NCBI GenBank assembly: GCA_019925105.1
Contig: JAHGAU010000015.1
Location: 558,001 to 622,000 of the forward strand
Direction: 5' to 3'
Length of the DNA stretch: 64,000 nucleotides
From: Niebla homalea
Lineage: Eukaryota; Ascomycota; Lecanoromycetes; Lecanorales; Ramalinaceae
The notes beneath the pieces were generated by a model that was not told the DNA's origin, made no database searches, and worked only from the letters and a program-made list of their open reading frames with translations. This document shows, piece after piece, positions 11,195 to 22,075 of the stretch (positions within the stretch are counted from its first letter, which is position 1; each line of letters opens with the position of its first letter). A program made the translations under genes and the position numbers.

Positions 11195-11584
11195 TCAGAC
11201 GACAACAATATTGATGGGCATGCACTCAATGTTGATCAAGCCGGTCTAGACACACATTATCAGTCGCTATGTCGTTTCATCGAGAAGCATCGAGGTTCCA
11301 TTCCGCTTACCTGAGGAGCATTGCAGCATGCCACAGATTGTCCTGCCTGGCACGTGGGGTTGAGGAAATTCAAGGCTGGCCACATGATCAGCAAGTCATT
11401 CTTTAGTGCTGGGAGGTGACGTCTACTGACTGGAGTAAATACAATTCACGCCCATAGTTCCGTTGAAGCCATCACAGCATGACAGAACCTGGGGTGCTCC
11501 GCATGATTGAGCTGGGCTAGCAGGAGCGGAGTACACGCTGGCGATGGAGAATGAGAGGAAACCGACAATGGACTCGATGAGCAT
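11195..11584 (-). CDS. Hydrophobin, small secreted eight-cysteine protein
   Basis: Three exons (11431-11584, 11311-11375, 11195-11245) give 89 aa. A hydrophobic signal peptide of about 20 residues (MLIESIVGFLSFSIASVYSA) is followed by exactly eight cysteines at 28, 36, 37, 48, 60, 68, 69 and 81, the hydrophobin order C-CC-C-C-CC-C. Hydrophobins are secreted, self-assemble at air-water interfaces and coat spores and aerial hyphae. Spacing here is x7, x10, x11, x7, x11. Class I proteins usually have a longer third gap, and class II proteins have x9-10, x11, x16, x8-9, x10, so this protein fits neither class exactly but is nearer class II in compactness. The first intron uses a GTCAGT donor, the only choice that keeps frame into TLNFLNPTC. 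Confidence 0.85.
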
Positions 11585-11706
11585 CTTGAAAGAGTATTGG
11601 CTCGTGGATCCGAGTGTGTTTATGAGTTTGATATCTTGAGAGTATGATGTTTTTGCTGATTCCTCAGCTGATGAATGATCTGGATCTACCAAGCGAACCG
11701 ACCCTT

Positions 11707-11712
11707 CTTATA
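11707..11712 (-). promoter_or_regulatory. Candidate TATA box of the hydrophobin gene
   Basis: TATAAG on the minus strand, about 125 nt upstream of the hydrophobin ATG. Highly inducible secreted-protein genes often have TATA boxes at such distances, but a six-base match is weak evidence on its own. Confidence 0.35.
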
Positions 11713-13456
11713 GACCTTTCTCACGCCATGAGCGCCTTCCAGCCGCTTCTCAACGGTTACATCGAGCTTTCTTCTTTGGTCGATTTCAGCGCCAATTCCT
11801 GCAAGCCACTGAGCGAGCTCCTGCCCGGATGAAACCTTGACTTCATTGATAACCCGCAAATGATTGACTTCCGTCTGCGCCATGCTGCTGTGGCCTGTGG
11901 ATGCGGCGACCGAGATTGGGCGTGCTTTGCCGGCATAGCCATATTCACTGAGCGAGTAAGTTTGGGCAGATGTGGAGCTGTCAGAGCTTTTAAACTAACC
12001 CGATCGGCTCATCGATCATGTTTTGAGCGTTCTTGTGGGGTAATCCATGTACCTCATGCAGGGGGCCTGCAGGTGTTTCTATCCTCAGCTGCATGATATT
12101 TCCTTTTTGAGAATTATTGCAGGGTTGGATAAGCAACATGGGTTTTGCGCTTTCGCCTTTCTCTTCGCGCGCCAAAGCAGGAACAGCAAAAAAGATTCAC
12201 AAGCCCATGGTCCCCCGTCTCCTCCAAGAAAGCTGCAGCTATCAAGGAAATCCTGATACATATCAAATGAGGAGCGTCACCAGTCCCGTGGATCGACCGA
12301 GGAAGCGTCACATCTTTAACAAATGGCAAGCGGTTCGTGCAGCTATGATCTGGCCCTGTAGGTTTCCCGGACTCTACAAGATTTCCTGCTGCAGGTTCTC
12401 GTCATCTTCCGCCAGCCACGGGTCTCATTATATCACTGGATGGGGCGACCTCCTGCACTAGCGGAGGGAAGAACGACTTTTCTCCATAATTCACCGACTC
12501 GGCAAGCAACATGACGTAGTATCCTGAAGATCTTGTGGAGCTGAGTCGTGTGGGACTTTGCTCTTCGAACCTCGTATCGACGGGAAGACTTCTATTACGT
12601 TCTCTGCGCCAGCCCAAACAGCATGCAAAGCTTTTCGGAATTGAGGCATCTATAGCACCGCCGGACACCGGTGTGCCTGCATAACAGGTATGCTTACATG
12701 TGCTTGAAGTCGGTAGCCACAGCTTGGCACAACGAAATGTCCCTCTCCTAGCCGAAGCCAGCAAATCGGAGCCTTTCTAGAATTCGGACAATAAGAGGAA
12801 AGACTGCAGTAGTACTTTTGCCATTCTGGAGAGCAGCTTCGTTCCAGATTTTCAAAAACCATCATGTGAAGCGAGAAGGAAGCGACTGAAGGCTGGACCA
12901 AGGAGGACTTGGTCGCCTCCACATTCCTGAAGCTTAGCTTGACTTACACAAAGTAGGAGTATATCTCGGAGCAATCATGTACTATTCTGTTGTGTCCTGG
13001 AAGTCTCATACCGTATACGGCAATGCTGACTCCACTTCTTACTTAGATCCAGTAGGCTAGGTGTCAAAATATCATCATAGATAGATCTTGGAACAGTTTC
13101 TTAGGGGGCATCATAATATCGAGAAGTTAGGGGATATTGATAACATGTCTCACTTGCCTCTGAAAAGCCCAGTGTCATCTCTCCGAGGTCCGTTAATGTT
13201 TTAGCGAATTCTTTTCACATGAATCCAATTTTGCTTTGCGGATGACTTGATGGAGGAATGAGGTAGACCGCAATATTCCTGCATCTTTCCTATGACACTG
13301 GTCTTGGCCCATGTCCCTCTCGATCTCCAAACTTACTTGTATCATGCTCAATAGAACGGAAATCGAAAAGAGACGCCAAGCCATGAACAAGTCGGCTGGG
13401 TCCGAGGATGACCGATCACCACTCGCTAGGAGTAAAATAAAGTGCAACGTGGAGAA
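11713..13456. other. Gene-poor interval between hydrophobin and transposon
   Basis: About 1.7 kb in which no frame on either strand looked like a known protein. The only coding-like hint is a minus-strand segment near 13385-13335 that starts with ATG, encodes a short hydrophobic leader (MAWRLFSISVLLSMIQ) and runs into a good GTAAGT donor. No convincing second exon followed. The rest appears unstructured. Confidence 0.45.
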
Positions 13457-13464
13457 GTCTTTCT
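13457..13464. repeat. Left copy of putative 8-bp target-site duplication
   Basis: GTCTTTCT directly abuts the left end of the transposon at 13465. It matches CTCTTTCT at 14029-14036 in seven of eight bases. Eight-bp duplications are typical of hAT-type insertion. Confidence 0.5.
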
Positions 13465-14028
13465 AGGGGTGTATTTCAGCGGGTTTGGATTTTAGGTGCA
13501 AGGCTTGTATTGATGAAAAATCAGGGCTCTGGGCGGACTTAGGCAGCCTTTACACCAAAATTAGGCGCAATTTATGCGCCTTCATCTTGACAAAGTGCAA
13601 ACACCTCACAAGCGTCGATTTTTGTAGTGGATTCCACCTTGCTGTCGTCATGGAAGTCTTCATACCTCGAGCTGAGTACGAGATCGTCAAGGACGAGCTC
13701 ACCCCACCCCTTCCTACCGCACAGGAATATGCTGAGTGGGTATTGACGCCGTCGGACGTATATGACGGCGTCGACGGTGAGGTCGCACAAAGCGTCAAAG
13801 ACAGCGGAGAACCACCCTCTGTAGCTAGTACAATATGAAGGTTTTTGGCGATGACGAGGTCAAAAATCGAGATGGTGAGGCCTTTGCACTTTGGAGCTTT
13901 TGCTGGCGGTACGGGGCCGAGGCGGGCGTAGATTGCACCTCATTTCGGTGTAATCTACTGCCTAAGTCCGCCCGAAGCCCGTGGTACGGCTAAGGACTCC
14001 AGAATTAAAAACCGCTCTAGACACCCCC
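13465..14028. mobile_element. Non-autonomous inverted-repeat DNA element, hAT-like MITE
   Basis: A 564-bp element bounded by imperfect terminal inverted repeats: AGGGGTGT at the left end and ACACCCCC at the right. Both termini continue into a second shared block. A 23-nt stretch at 13524-13546 containing GGGCGGACTTAGGCAG recurs in reverse complement at 13959-13981 with 21 of 23 positions identical. Similar blocks follow (TACACC, then A-rich, then GGxGCAAT). Flanks carry a near-perfect 8-bp direct repeat, which favours hAT-type transposition over the TA duplication of Tc1/mariner elements. No transposase is encoded, so movement would depend on an enzyme elsewhere. A frame at 13650-13838 looks more protein-like than the surroundings, but its origin is not established. 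Confidence 0.72.
13929..13959. repeat. Subterminal hairpin inside the transposon
   Basis: Arms GTAGATTGCACC (13929-13940) and GGTGTAATCTAC (13948-13959) are complementary at 11 of 12 positions around a 7-nt loop. A smaller hairpin, GGCGCA...TGCGCC, lies near the left end around 13563-13580. Subterminal palindromes of this kind often serve as transposase-binding sites in non-autonomous elements. Confidence 0.6.
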
Positions 14029-14036
14029 CTCTTTCT
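14029..14036. repeat. Right copy of putative target-site duplication
   Basis: CTCTTTCT follows the right terminus and pairs with the left copy at 13457-13464, with one mismatch. About 310 bp of unremarkable sequence then precede the RING-CH gene. Confidence 0.5.
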
Positions 14037-14347
14037 GCAAGCAATGCTCTCTTCGAGGTAAAGGTTTTGGTACCAAAACTGTAGATCAATTCAGTTCCAA
14101 CAACTTTGTAGCCAGATGTTTTCTGTTTAGTATAGGCTTTGGGAAATGAGAGGTAAATGAGTTGGAAGAGATCTGATTTCGGCGGGGTTTTCCGCGCCCA
14201 CGTTGCTGCTCCTAGCGAGCCCCAGACTCATTCCTTACAAATGTTCCTTGCTCCTCGACGTTTCGGGATGCCAGTTCATGCCACGTATCATAATCTTGAT
14301 CCAGCTACATCGCTCTAAGAACCCCAGGACAGCGATGACACGAGACC

Positions 14348-15393
14348 ATGTCGTCCACAGCTTTCAAGCCCTTCCCAGATGATCCAGCCGCCTCGCCCTT
14401 CCCCCGACATGGCTTTGGGGCCTCTTCTATGCCAGGCGCCTTCGCCGAAGAGCCCCAAACAAGCAATTCGCAAGCCCCGAAGCCTGAGCAGGCCTCGGGC
14501 ACGCAATCCGCACCGCAGCCTCCTCCCGAATCCAGGAGGCATTGGCCTCCCCGAACGTGTCGGATCTGCCTCGAAACCGTCCACCCGACCTTTTCCATGC
14601 CAGCCGAGAACATCCCCAACGTCCTCCAGCCCACGCCCAATGTGACATATGTGTCATCAGACCCAGAAGCTGGTCGCCTCCTTCGCCCCTGCAAGTGCAA
14701 GGGCTCTTCGAAATATGTCCATGAAGGCTGCCTGCAGTCCTGGCGGCACGCCGATCCTGGCTACGCCAAGCGGAACTACTGGCAGTGTCCTACGTGTGGC
14801 TTCAGGTACCGCCTCGAGCGCATGACGTGGGGCCGGTGGATCAGCAGCACCACCACGCAGATCCTTCTGACGGTGGCGATCTTCGTGCTGGCGCTGTTTG
14901 GGATGGGGTTTGTGGCGGACCCGATCATCAACTTCTACGCGGAGCCGTACTCCGTCTTCACCTCCCCGACCAGTTTGGGTGAGAAGATCGAGCCCATCTT
15001 CACCGAGGGCGAAGTGCCCACTTGGACGGAGCACTTCGTCAAGGGTCTCGCGTCTTTGGGGTTGTTGGGGTTTGTGAAGGTCTTGGTGACCCTCTCACCC
15101 TGGAATTGGCTCAATTTGAGAAGTTCGGGTATCATGGGTGGTGGATCAGGTAGATCCGGAAACACGGGAAGGGATCGCCTTGGCAACATCAGCTGGATTG
15201 TTGTGCTCGTAGGTGTCTGTACGTTTTTGTGGGTGAGTTAATTCTGGGCAGCGCTTTCGACGCGAGCGACCATGTTGACAAGGAATCATAGGCTGTCTAC
15301 AAGGGTGTGAGAGCATGGAGCCGTCGAACACTGGAAAAAGCCAGCGAGCGTGTGATGGACGTTGCAGGTGATGATGATGACGATGAGGACTAA
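14348..15393 (+). CDS. RING-CH (RINGv) transmembrane E3 ubiquitin ligase
   Basis: Two exons (14348-15232, 15292-15393) give 328 aa. A C4HC3 RING-CH finger spans roughly residues 74-155: CRIC, then a long spacer of about 40 residues, then CKCKG, HEGC and CPTC. In eukaryotes this finger recruits E2 enzymes and is typical of membrane-bound MARCH/Doa10-like ligases. Hydrophobic segments follow at about residues 170-190 and 285-297, with a further one near 235-250, consistent with a multi-pass membrane protein. The N terminus is Pro/Ser-rich and the C terminus ends in an Asp/Glu run. It is shorter than Doa10, so MARCH-like is the safer label. Substrates are unknown. The intron is phase 0 with GTGAGT...ATAG. 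Confidence 0.85.
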
Positions 15394-15896
15394 TTACGAT
15401 TTGGATGAGGATTTTTCTCATTTTGATCAGCATAGCAAACATCGGTAATCAGTTGTGTATCATGTCATCGTCTCTTTGAAAGTCATACTTGTCCTGCTTA
15501 ACCTCCAGTTTTTCTCTCAGCGAGTGATTGATAGGCTTGCTCACAAGGCGGTGCCTGTCCGAAAACGACCGCAAAACTTTGAGTTGTCACGATTCCAAAT
15601 CTCAATGGCGTGCCAATCAGTCAGTCTGCGGAGATTGATCGCCTCCAACGGGGTATTGAGACCATAGCGTCATGCTACATCTCAACGACCTCAGGGGTTA
15701 GCCATTTTCTTCACCCTCTGTTCGACAATATCCCTCGCGAGGACGTCATGCTTGATCGACAGGTAGTCATGGCACACACATTGGCAATGCCTTTCAATTT
15801 GATTGAACACAAACGACTAGTCCCCGAGATGTAAAGCGTTCGGTCAACAATGGAAATTTCCTTCTCATAACAATTTGTCCATCAGGTGCGCAGTCA
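15394..15896. other. Convergent intergenic region
   Basis: About 500 bp between the 3' ends of the RING-CH gene (+) and the Dicer gene (-). No gene or repeat was recognised. It presumably holds both 3' UTRs. Confidence 0.5.
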
Positions 15897-18800
15897 TCAC
15901 TCGTCAGCAGTCATGTAGTCTTTGTCATCGTCGTCATCATTATCGCCACCATCACTACCATCAATGTCCTTCATGTCCACATCAACTCCGCGGTCAATCA
16001 TTTCGTCATCCCCAGCGTCGTTAGACTCGGCTTCTTCGTCATCATTCTCAACTTCATCATTGCCATTCTCGTCCTCACCGTCGCCCTGATCATCCTCCTC
16101 TTCAGCAACATCCTGCTCATTTTTCGTTCCATCCCTCTGATTTCCTCCGGCTTGTCCATTCGCTGCAATGCCTCCGCCAGCGTGGGCCCGAGCCATGGCT
16201 TTGCTACGTTTCGCCTTCTTCCCCAACACCCTCCCCTCATCTCTCAACACCTGACAAGCCATCTCCGCCGCCCGCGTCTGCACCTCCAACTGCTTCAACC
16301 CATCACCACACGCGGCAACCTCCCTCTCCGCCACACTAACCTTACACGTATGCCTCTTGGCCCCTTGCCCCCCTTCCACCCCCATCACATAACTAACATC
16401 ATCCTGGTCGCTCAGCTGCCCCAACTCCTCCTTCGGATGCAACAGCTTCACCCCTTCCTCTGCCATCACCCGCCTCAAACAGGCCATTAACCCGATCCGC
16501 TCCAGGAATGCTGTGCAAGCACCCATGATATCCCCGCGCGAATCGATATAGATCGCGCCGAGCAAACTCTCAATCAGATCCGAAAACGGTTTTGGTGGTT
16601 CCAGACGTGCGAGCAACGTCCATGGGTGGCGGTCCCCTGAATCCAGAGCGCGTTGGATCTCGCGGTCGAGGGATTCGAAACGCGACAGGCAGGCTTGTTG
16701 GGCGGAGCGGATGGTTGGGGACGTGTGGCGGAGGATCTGCCAGAGGTGGAAGGGCACCATCTCGTCTACCGTTGTGGTGCCGTTCTTCGGGTCCAGCTTT
16801 GATGTCCGTAGCTGCACGTGCGGCACCTGGATGCTGTGGCGGATGCAGAGGTAGCCGAGGAAATCGGCGTTGACGAGCGTGGTGCGGATGAGGTGCAGCC
16901 GCGCTACTGGTATGGCGGGGGACCGATGAAATGCGGCGATGGTGACGATGTTGTCGAGGATGGCGTCGCCCAGGAATTCGAGCCGTTCGTAGGGGGCGGT
17001 GACGCCTGGGGCTTGGTAGGAGGCGTGGGTGACCGCTTCGATTACTATGGGCTTGAGGGTGAAGGTGTAGTTGAGGAGCTGTTCGGCTAGAGATACGTAC
17101 GGGTTTGCTCCCTGCCGTGGGTAGCTGGAGTAAAGATCGTGGAAGATCTTATGGGATTTTCGAGCGTTATCCCAGGGGACATTGGGGAGGAAAATTTGGG
17201 TGCAGGTCAGAGCTTTCTCGTAACCGCCATGCAGGAAAGATGCACCGATGAGAGCTTCAATCACGTCGGCAAGGATCTTTGTCGACATCTCACGAGGCTT
17301 TGGGGACCCTTGATTGAGGACTTGGAAGATGTACATCGGCCTCCACTTGGCACCAGTGAATGACTTGGTCAGGATGAATTGATCTAGGCCTGTGCGTAAA
17401 GCCGCACGAGCGAGGTTTCCGTTCGAAACAATATGGTCCTTTTTCCGGGAAAGAATATCCTCGTAATACTTGAGATGTGAAGCCATAAGGGTCAGTGAGG
17501 CAGACAGCTTCAGCAGGCTGTCCCCGAGAAATTCGAGCCGTTGATAATTCGTAGGTTCTCGAGCTGAGGAGGCACTGATTGCTGTTGCGACCAGGCTTCT
17601 GTTGAGGCCTTCAATGGGAGAGAGCAGAGTCATGCACAATTTATCCACCACCATGCTGACATGAATTTTGTGTAGAATTGATGGTATCATGAGCGCAAAT
17701 TGTGTGTATCGCATGGGAAGCCTGTCCATTTCGCAGCTATCTGCTAGCACTCGCCTTAGGCCTGGCTCTCGTCGTTCCCCCATGTCTGCATGTAAGAAGT
17801 CTATTCTCTTAGGCAGCCTGTGTACCTCGAGTATCATGATATCCTCTTTGCTGTCGTCAAGGATTTTTGGTTCCTCCATCGATGTTAGACCTTCAACAAA
17901 ATTCATTACGTCCTCTCGAGCAGCATATTTGACATCAAGAAGGATGTTTGCCGTTCCGTTGTTACTCATGTCTCTTATCAGACCAGTTTCTTTCATATTG
18001 CAACAGCTGTCAACATCTTTCACCTTCACACTACCTGTGTATCGCCCAACCCAACCGCAAGGATCAATCGAGGTCTCTGTAGGTAGAAACAGAGACACAA
18101 AGTCAGTTTCAGGCCCTTCAACAAGCCTGGATCTGAAAGCAGAAGCGAGTAATAATTTCGTAGCATTGCGTGCTGAATCGCACACCTGTCGAGACCATGA
18201 CTGGGGTGTCACATCAGGAACGATGTCGACCTGATACGTAGTGATCGAATCCCAGAAAATATTGAACGTACTCGTTCGAGAAGTAGAAAGTGGTAGATAA
18301 AGTAACATGTCCATCACCTGAGCGTCTCCGCTGCAAACGGCCACCTTTGATGCGTAGATCCTGTCTTCGCGTGTCCATGCTGAGGCGATGGCGGGCCACT
18401 GTTGCATCTGTCCAGCTGCATCAACCACACTGGGTCGCAGCTCTACCATTGCATTTGCTTCTGTGATCTCCTCATCTTGTTGCCGCAGCGGCAGAAGATG
18501 CTCACTGAGAAAGCCTGCTTCATACAAGGCTCGGTAGGCTTCGAAAGCTGCATCTCTCCGGGCTGTTTTTTCGGTCTTCCATCTAAACAGGCCGTGGGCT
18601 TCCCGGACAGACACATCCAGAATGCTAGGCAAAACCACCCTTGCTGCAAGGCTTCTTCCATGTTCAGGGGTTGCCTTATTGCCATCTTCATAGAAGAAGG
18701 TTGGCCTCGGATCGACGAACGGATCTTTGGTCAGAGTACTTGTAAAATGGTACAAGTGACTGACAGAGTTCGCAGGCGTGATTTGTGCCCTGATATATGT

Positions 18801-20997
18801 CAGTACTTTGTTGAATCGCTCCAGTGAGCATGTCTGACCCAGTAGACTCTACATGTAGACATCTGTTATCAGGTTCTTCTTCCTAGTAGATGTCAGAATC
18901 ATTTCGGAACGATAGGAAAAATTCCAACCATGTAACAGGTTAAAGCATCTATGAAAATACGAGGTACAGGGTTGTTGATACACGGTTCCGGCAGCGCAAA
19001 CACGCCGGAGGCTTGAAGATTGGATGACTGGCACCAGGAAGGTGGATAAAATGGCTTTAAGTACCTCTTCATGATTCTGAAGGTCTCTCTCGTCGTCTTG
19101 GTACATCTTCTTCATTGTTTCTTCCAAAGCCTGCCATTCAGACGAGGCTTTGATCTTGGCGAATCGCTCGAAAATAAGGACATATCTAGCAGTCGTGTTT
19201 CTAGCTCGACCTCTACATGAATTGAACAGTCAGCAACTATTCCGGGTTCGTCGTGGGGTATGACAATTGTATATCTGCTACGGGACAAGTCAGGTAAATT
19301 GGCACAGACCTTCGCTGTATGAATGATATGAGGGTTCGAGGCATGTCGAAACAGAGCACTACGTTGCAAGCAATTACATCGATACCCTCCTCAAGCGCGT
19401 TCGTGGTCACTATCAGGTTCTTGCGTCCTTCACGGAGCTCCTGCAGTGTAGACTTCTGGCTCCTAACGTCGGCTAGGTCATGTATGCTATGCCTGCGGCT
19501 GGCACTCGAGGAAGTTCCCACAAAGGTCCCAATTGCAAATTTGCTGGTGCTAGAATGATTGGCCAAGATATACGAGATGAGGACTACTTCAGCACGTGTC
19601 TTGACAAATAATAGCCCAGTGAATGAATCAGGGTCTTCGTGCTCCAGGAAACCAATCAATGCCCCCACTTTAGAAGAGAAGGGCAGCTCTGTCACTGAAG
19701 GGTGATCCGAAGGGTCACTGAGGACTTGGCCTAATTTTCCTTCCAGGTACACTCGTTCCACGTCTTCCAACGGAGCGAGCATGCGGCCCACATCATTGTT
19801 CCCTGAGCGATATCTTGAGATGCATAGATGGATGAAAATCTCAGCGGCTTGTGCTCCGAGTTCCATTGTGACATATTGAGCACGAGTACGTAAGAACCTG
19901 ATTTGATCGTGGCAATATCTGTGTCGTGTCATCATAATTTGCGGGCGGGCGATTTGAAAGAAACACTAACGTTCGCTCGTTGAGCACAGCCTTGGACAAG
20001 GCGTGCGAGTTCCTTTGAGTTTCGTCTGACCGCATCATGATGACCCATGGATCCTCGGCAATGTTCAGGTTTTCGTACACTCTTTCCAGGCTCGCCATTG
20101 CAGGCGACAACAGGGTACTATCGGATTTGGACGTGAACAATAATGGGACCAACTCGGGTCGATGGACATGCCTCTCCAACTCGTCTCTATGAGTTTTCGG
20201 GGTACGAGAGATTGAATTGAGGTTGGCTTCTAGTTGCCTGGAGAATCGTAAGCCCAATTCTGCTCTCATACATATCATCATGTCTCACCCAAGGTCCTGC
20301 ACGTTATCTCCAACGAGTGGGGACGCCGTTAGACCAAGGATCCAAGGTCGCTTCTCTTCTGGCAAAGGGTGATAGAAGTGTTGCATGATCCGATTGGCAG
20401 GATGATTCTTAACAGCATGGTGCGCTTCATCCCTGGCGTCAGCAATGATTATTAGACTCTAGTCAAAGGACTTACCTTCATCGAAAATGAGAAGACTTAG
20501 CCTCGTCATTTGAATGAAAGCATGGGTCAGAGCATCGAACAATATCTGCAACGTTAGCCGGTCTGCATAACCGATTCTCAAGGACTCACAGCATGGGTGG
20601 AGATGACAATTCGGGTATCCTTCAAAACTTCTGCCCAGATGTTTTCTGACCAAAACTCACAATTATCGGCACCAGTCAGTAGCCTGGATTGGGACTCAAA
20701 AGCTGGCAGTTGGGTGGAAATGCTCTTATGCTGCTGAATAGCAAGGGCAACACTTGGTACACAGAACCATACAAGTTTGTCAGGAGCGCATCGCTGTAAC
20801 TCGGCCTGGATCCGCATGGTCGCAATGAGAGTCTTGCCAGAACCTGTGTCCATTGCAACGATGATATTTCGCTCCAAACTTTCGGCAAGCATCTCCAACT
20901 GGTATTCACGAGGCTTGTAGGCATGTTCCTGGATGGGACTGCTGGGTTCTGATCCTGGGCCAGCTCCTTCGACTAATGGTATTGCTGTCGTAGCCAT
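15897..20997 (-). CDS. DCL2: Dicer-like protein 2
   Basis: Eight exons (20590-20997, 20476-20545, 20289-20424, 19971-20237, 19310-19918, 19065-19212, 18839-18882, 15897-18789) give 1388 aa, the normal length for fungal DCL2. The enzyme cuts long dsRNA into siRNAs for quelling and RNA-virus defence. The helicase half has Walker A GSGKT at 52-56, DEAH at 158-161, the LTASP motif and the FIQRRGRAR motif VI. A dimerisation domain of DUF283 type (SVSHLYHF) follows and there is no PAZ domain, as expected for DCL2. RNase IIIa (RLEFLGDS near 842, DVIEA near 934) and IIIb (RLEFLGDA near 1027, DLIES near 1163) both keep their acidic catalytic residues. A weak dsRNA-binding fold is followed by a highly acidic tail of about 90 residues. 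The gene looks intact. Confidence 0.95.
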
Positions 20998-22075
20998 TCT
21001 TGTGTGATGCTAGCATTTGAAGGTGAATACCAAGCTTTCTAGCCCCACGTGGGAGTTGTGTCCAGGGACAGGACAGCGGATGGTGACCTTCAAGAGGTGG
21101 CGTTACATGCGGCACCAAAAATCCCCGCTGTTTCAGCATATGCAGTGTACCAGTACATCATCCTGACCTTCACAGGGATGCAACAGCGCAAATGCAACAG
21201 AAGTACCAAGGTATTACTGTGGCAGAGAGGTTTGTTTCTACAAATCCGTCTAGCGCCTTCCCATTGCCTCTTCAAGTAATGCTTGGGCAGTCAACAATTC
21301 TGTCAACGTCTTCGTGTCCTCTTTCCTGAAAGCCGTGATAGGGAGACGAGTGATGGGGAAGGGGGTCGAATCTCAAGGCACAAAACGATTATACCAGCGG
21401 TAAGGCTGTGCTGCATCTTTGGGGTCACGCCCCCCCCTTTCCCCCCCACGAGGACAGCTGCATCAGGCTCTATGCACGATAAGGGCTCATTTTCCGAGCA
21501 CGAGTTTGCTTTCGCATCGTTCAAGTTCAGCCATCCTCTATGGTGAGTAAGTTTCCGACATCCACAAGGTCGTCGGCCCTGTAGCCCTACGTTTTGAAAA
21601 CCAGCCAGCACGGCATTTCCATGGATGCGCATGATTGTTGCTTGATTTTGCACTCCACAGGAAGCCGCCAGAGCAGAGTTGCAGAGAGGCTCAGCACCCT
21701 TTAGTATACCTCACTCTCGCTTAGATTCTCGAGTCTAAGCCATTCACGTCTTTGCTTTTGATCAAGCTTCCGTCTCTTCTAATTACGAAGCAGCATGAAG
21801 CGCATTGGCGGACGTTACATCCTTGCATAGCCCTATGACCCCTGCTTCTTAAACCGTTGATATCTTCCCTCACTGCTTCCTCTTCTAACCTGTGTGTAAC
21901 AGGCCGGATGATGCTGGTTTAATGCTTCTACCGACATCACAGCGCCCCAATCCTTTCCAATTCTACCTCTTCACTTGGCCTTGATAAATAGGATTGGGCG
22001 CTCATGAGGGGCATCACTTCCACAAGGCTGAGATACGTGGAGGCCTAGAAGCTATTTAAACCTTTGAGAAGCAGC
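20998..22075. other. Divergent intergenic region, DCL2 / sugar porter
   Basis: 1.08 kb with no supported gene. It includes a C-rich tract at about 21430-21450 and a pyrimidine-rich leader before the transporter ATG. Promoters of DCL2 (-) and the MFS gene (+) must both lie here. Confidence 0.5.

Noticed and set aside
13464..14030. Tc1/mariner-type TA target duplication for the transposon
   Set aside because: A TA is present at the left edge but not at the right, while the 8-bp flanking match is present on both sides.
22050..22062. TTTAAA as TATA box of the sugar porter
   Set aside because: It lies less than 25 bp from the ATG, too close to serve as a core promoter element with any leader.
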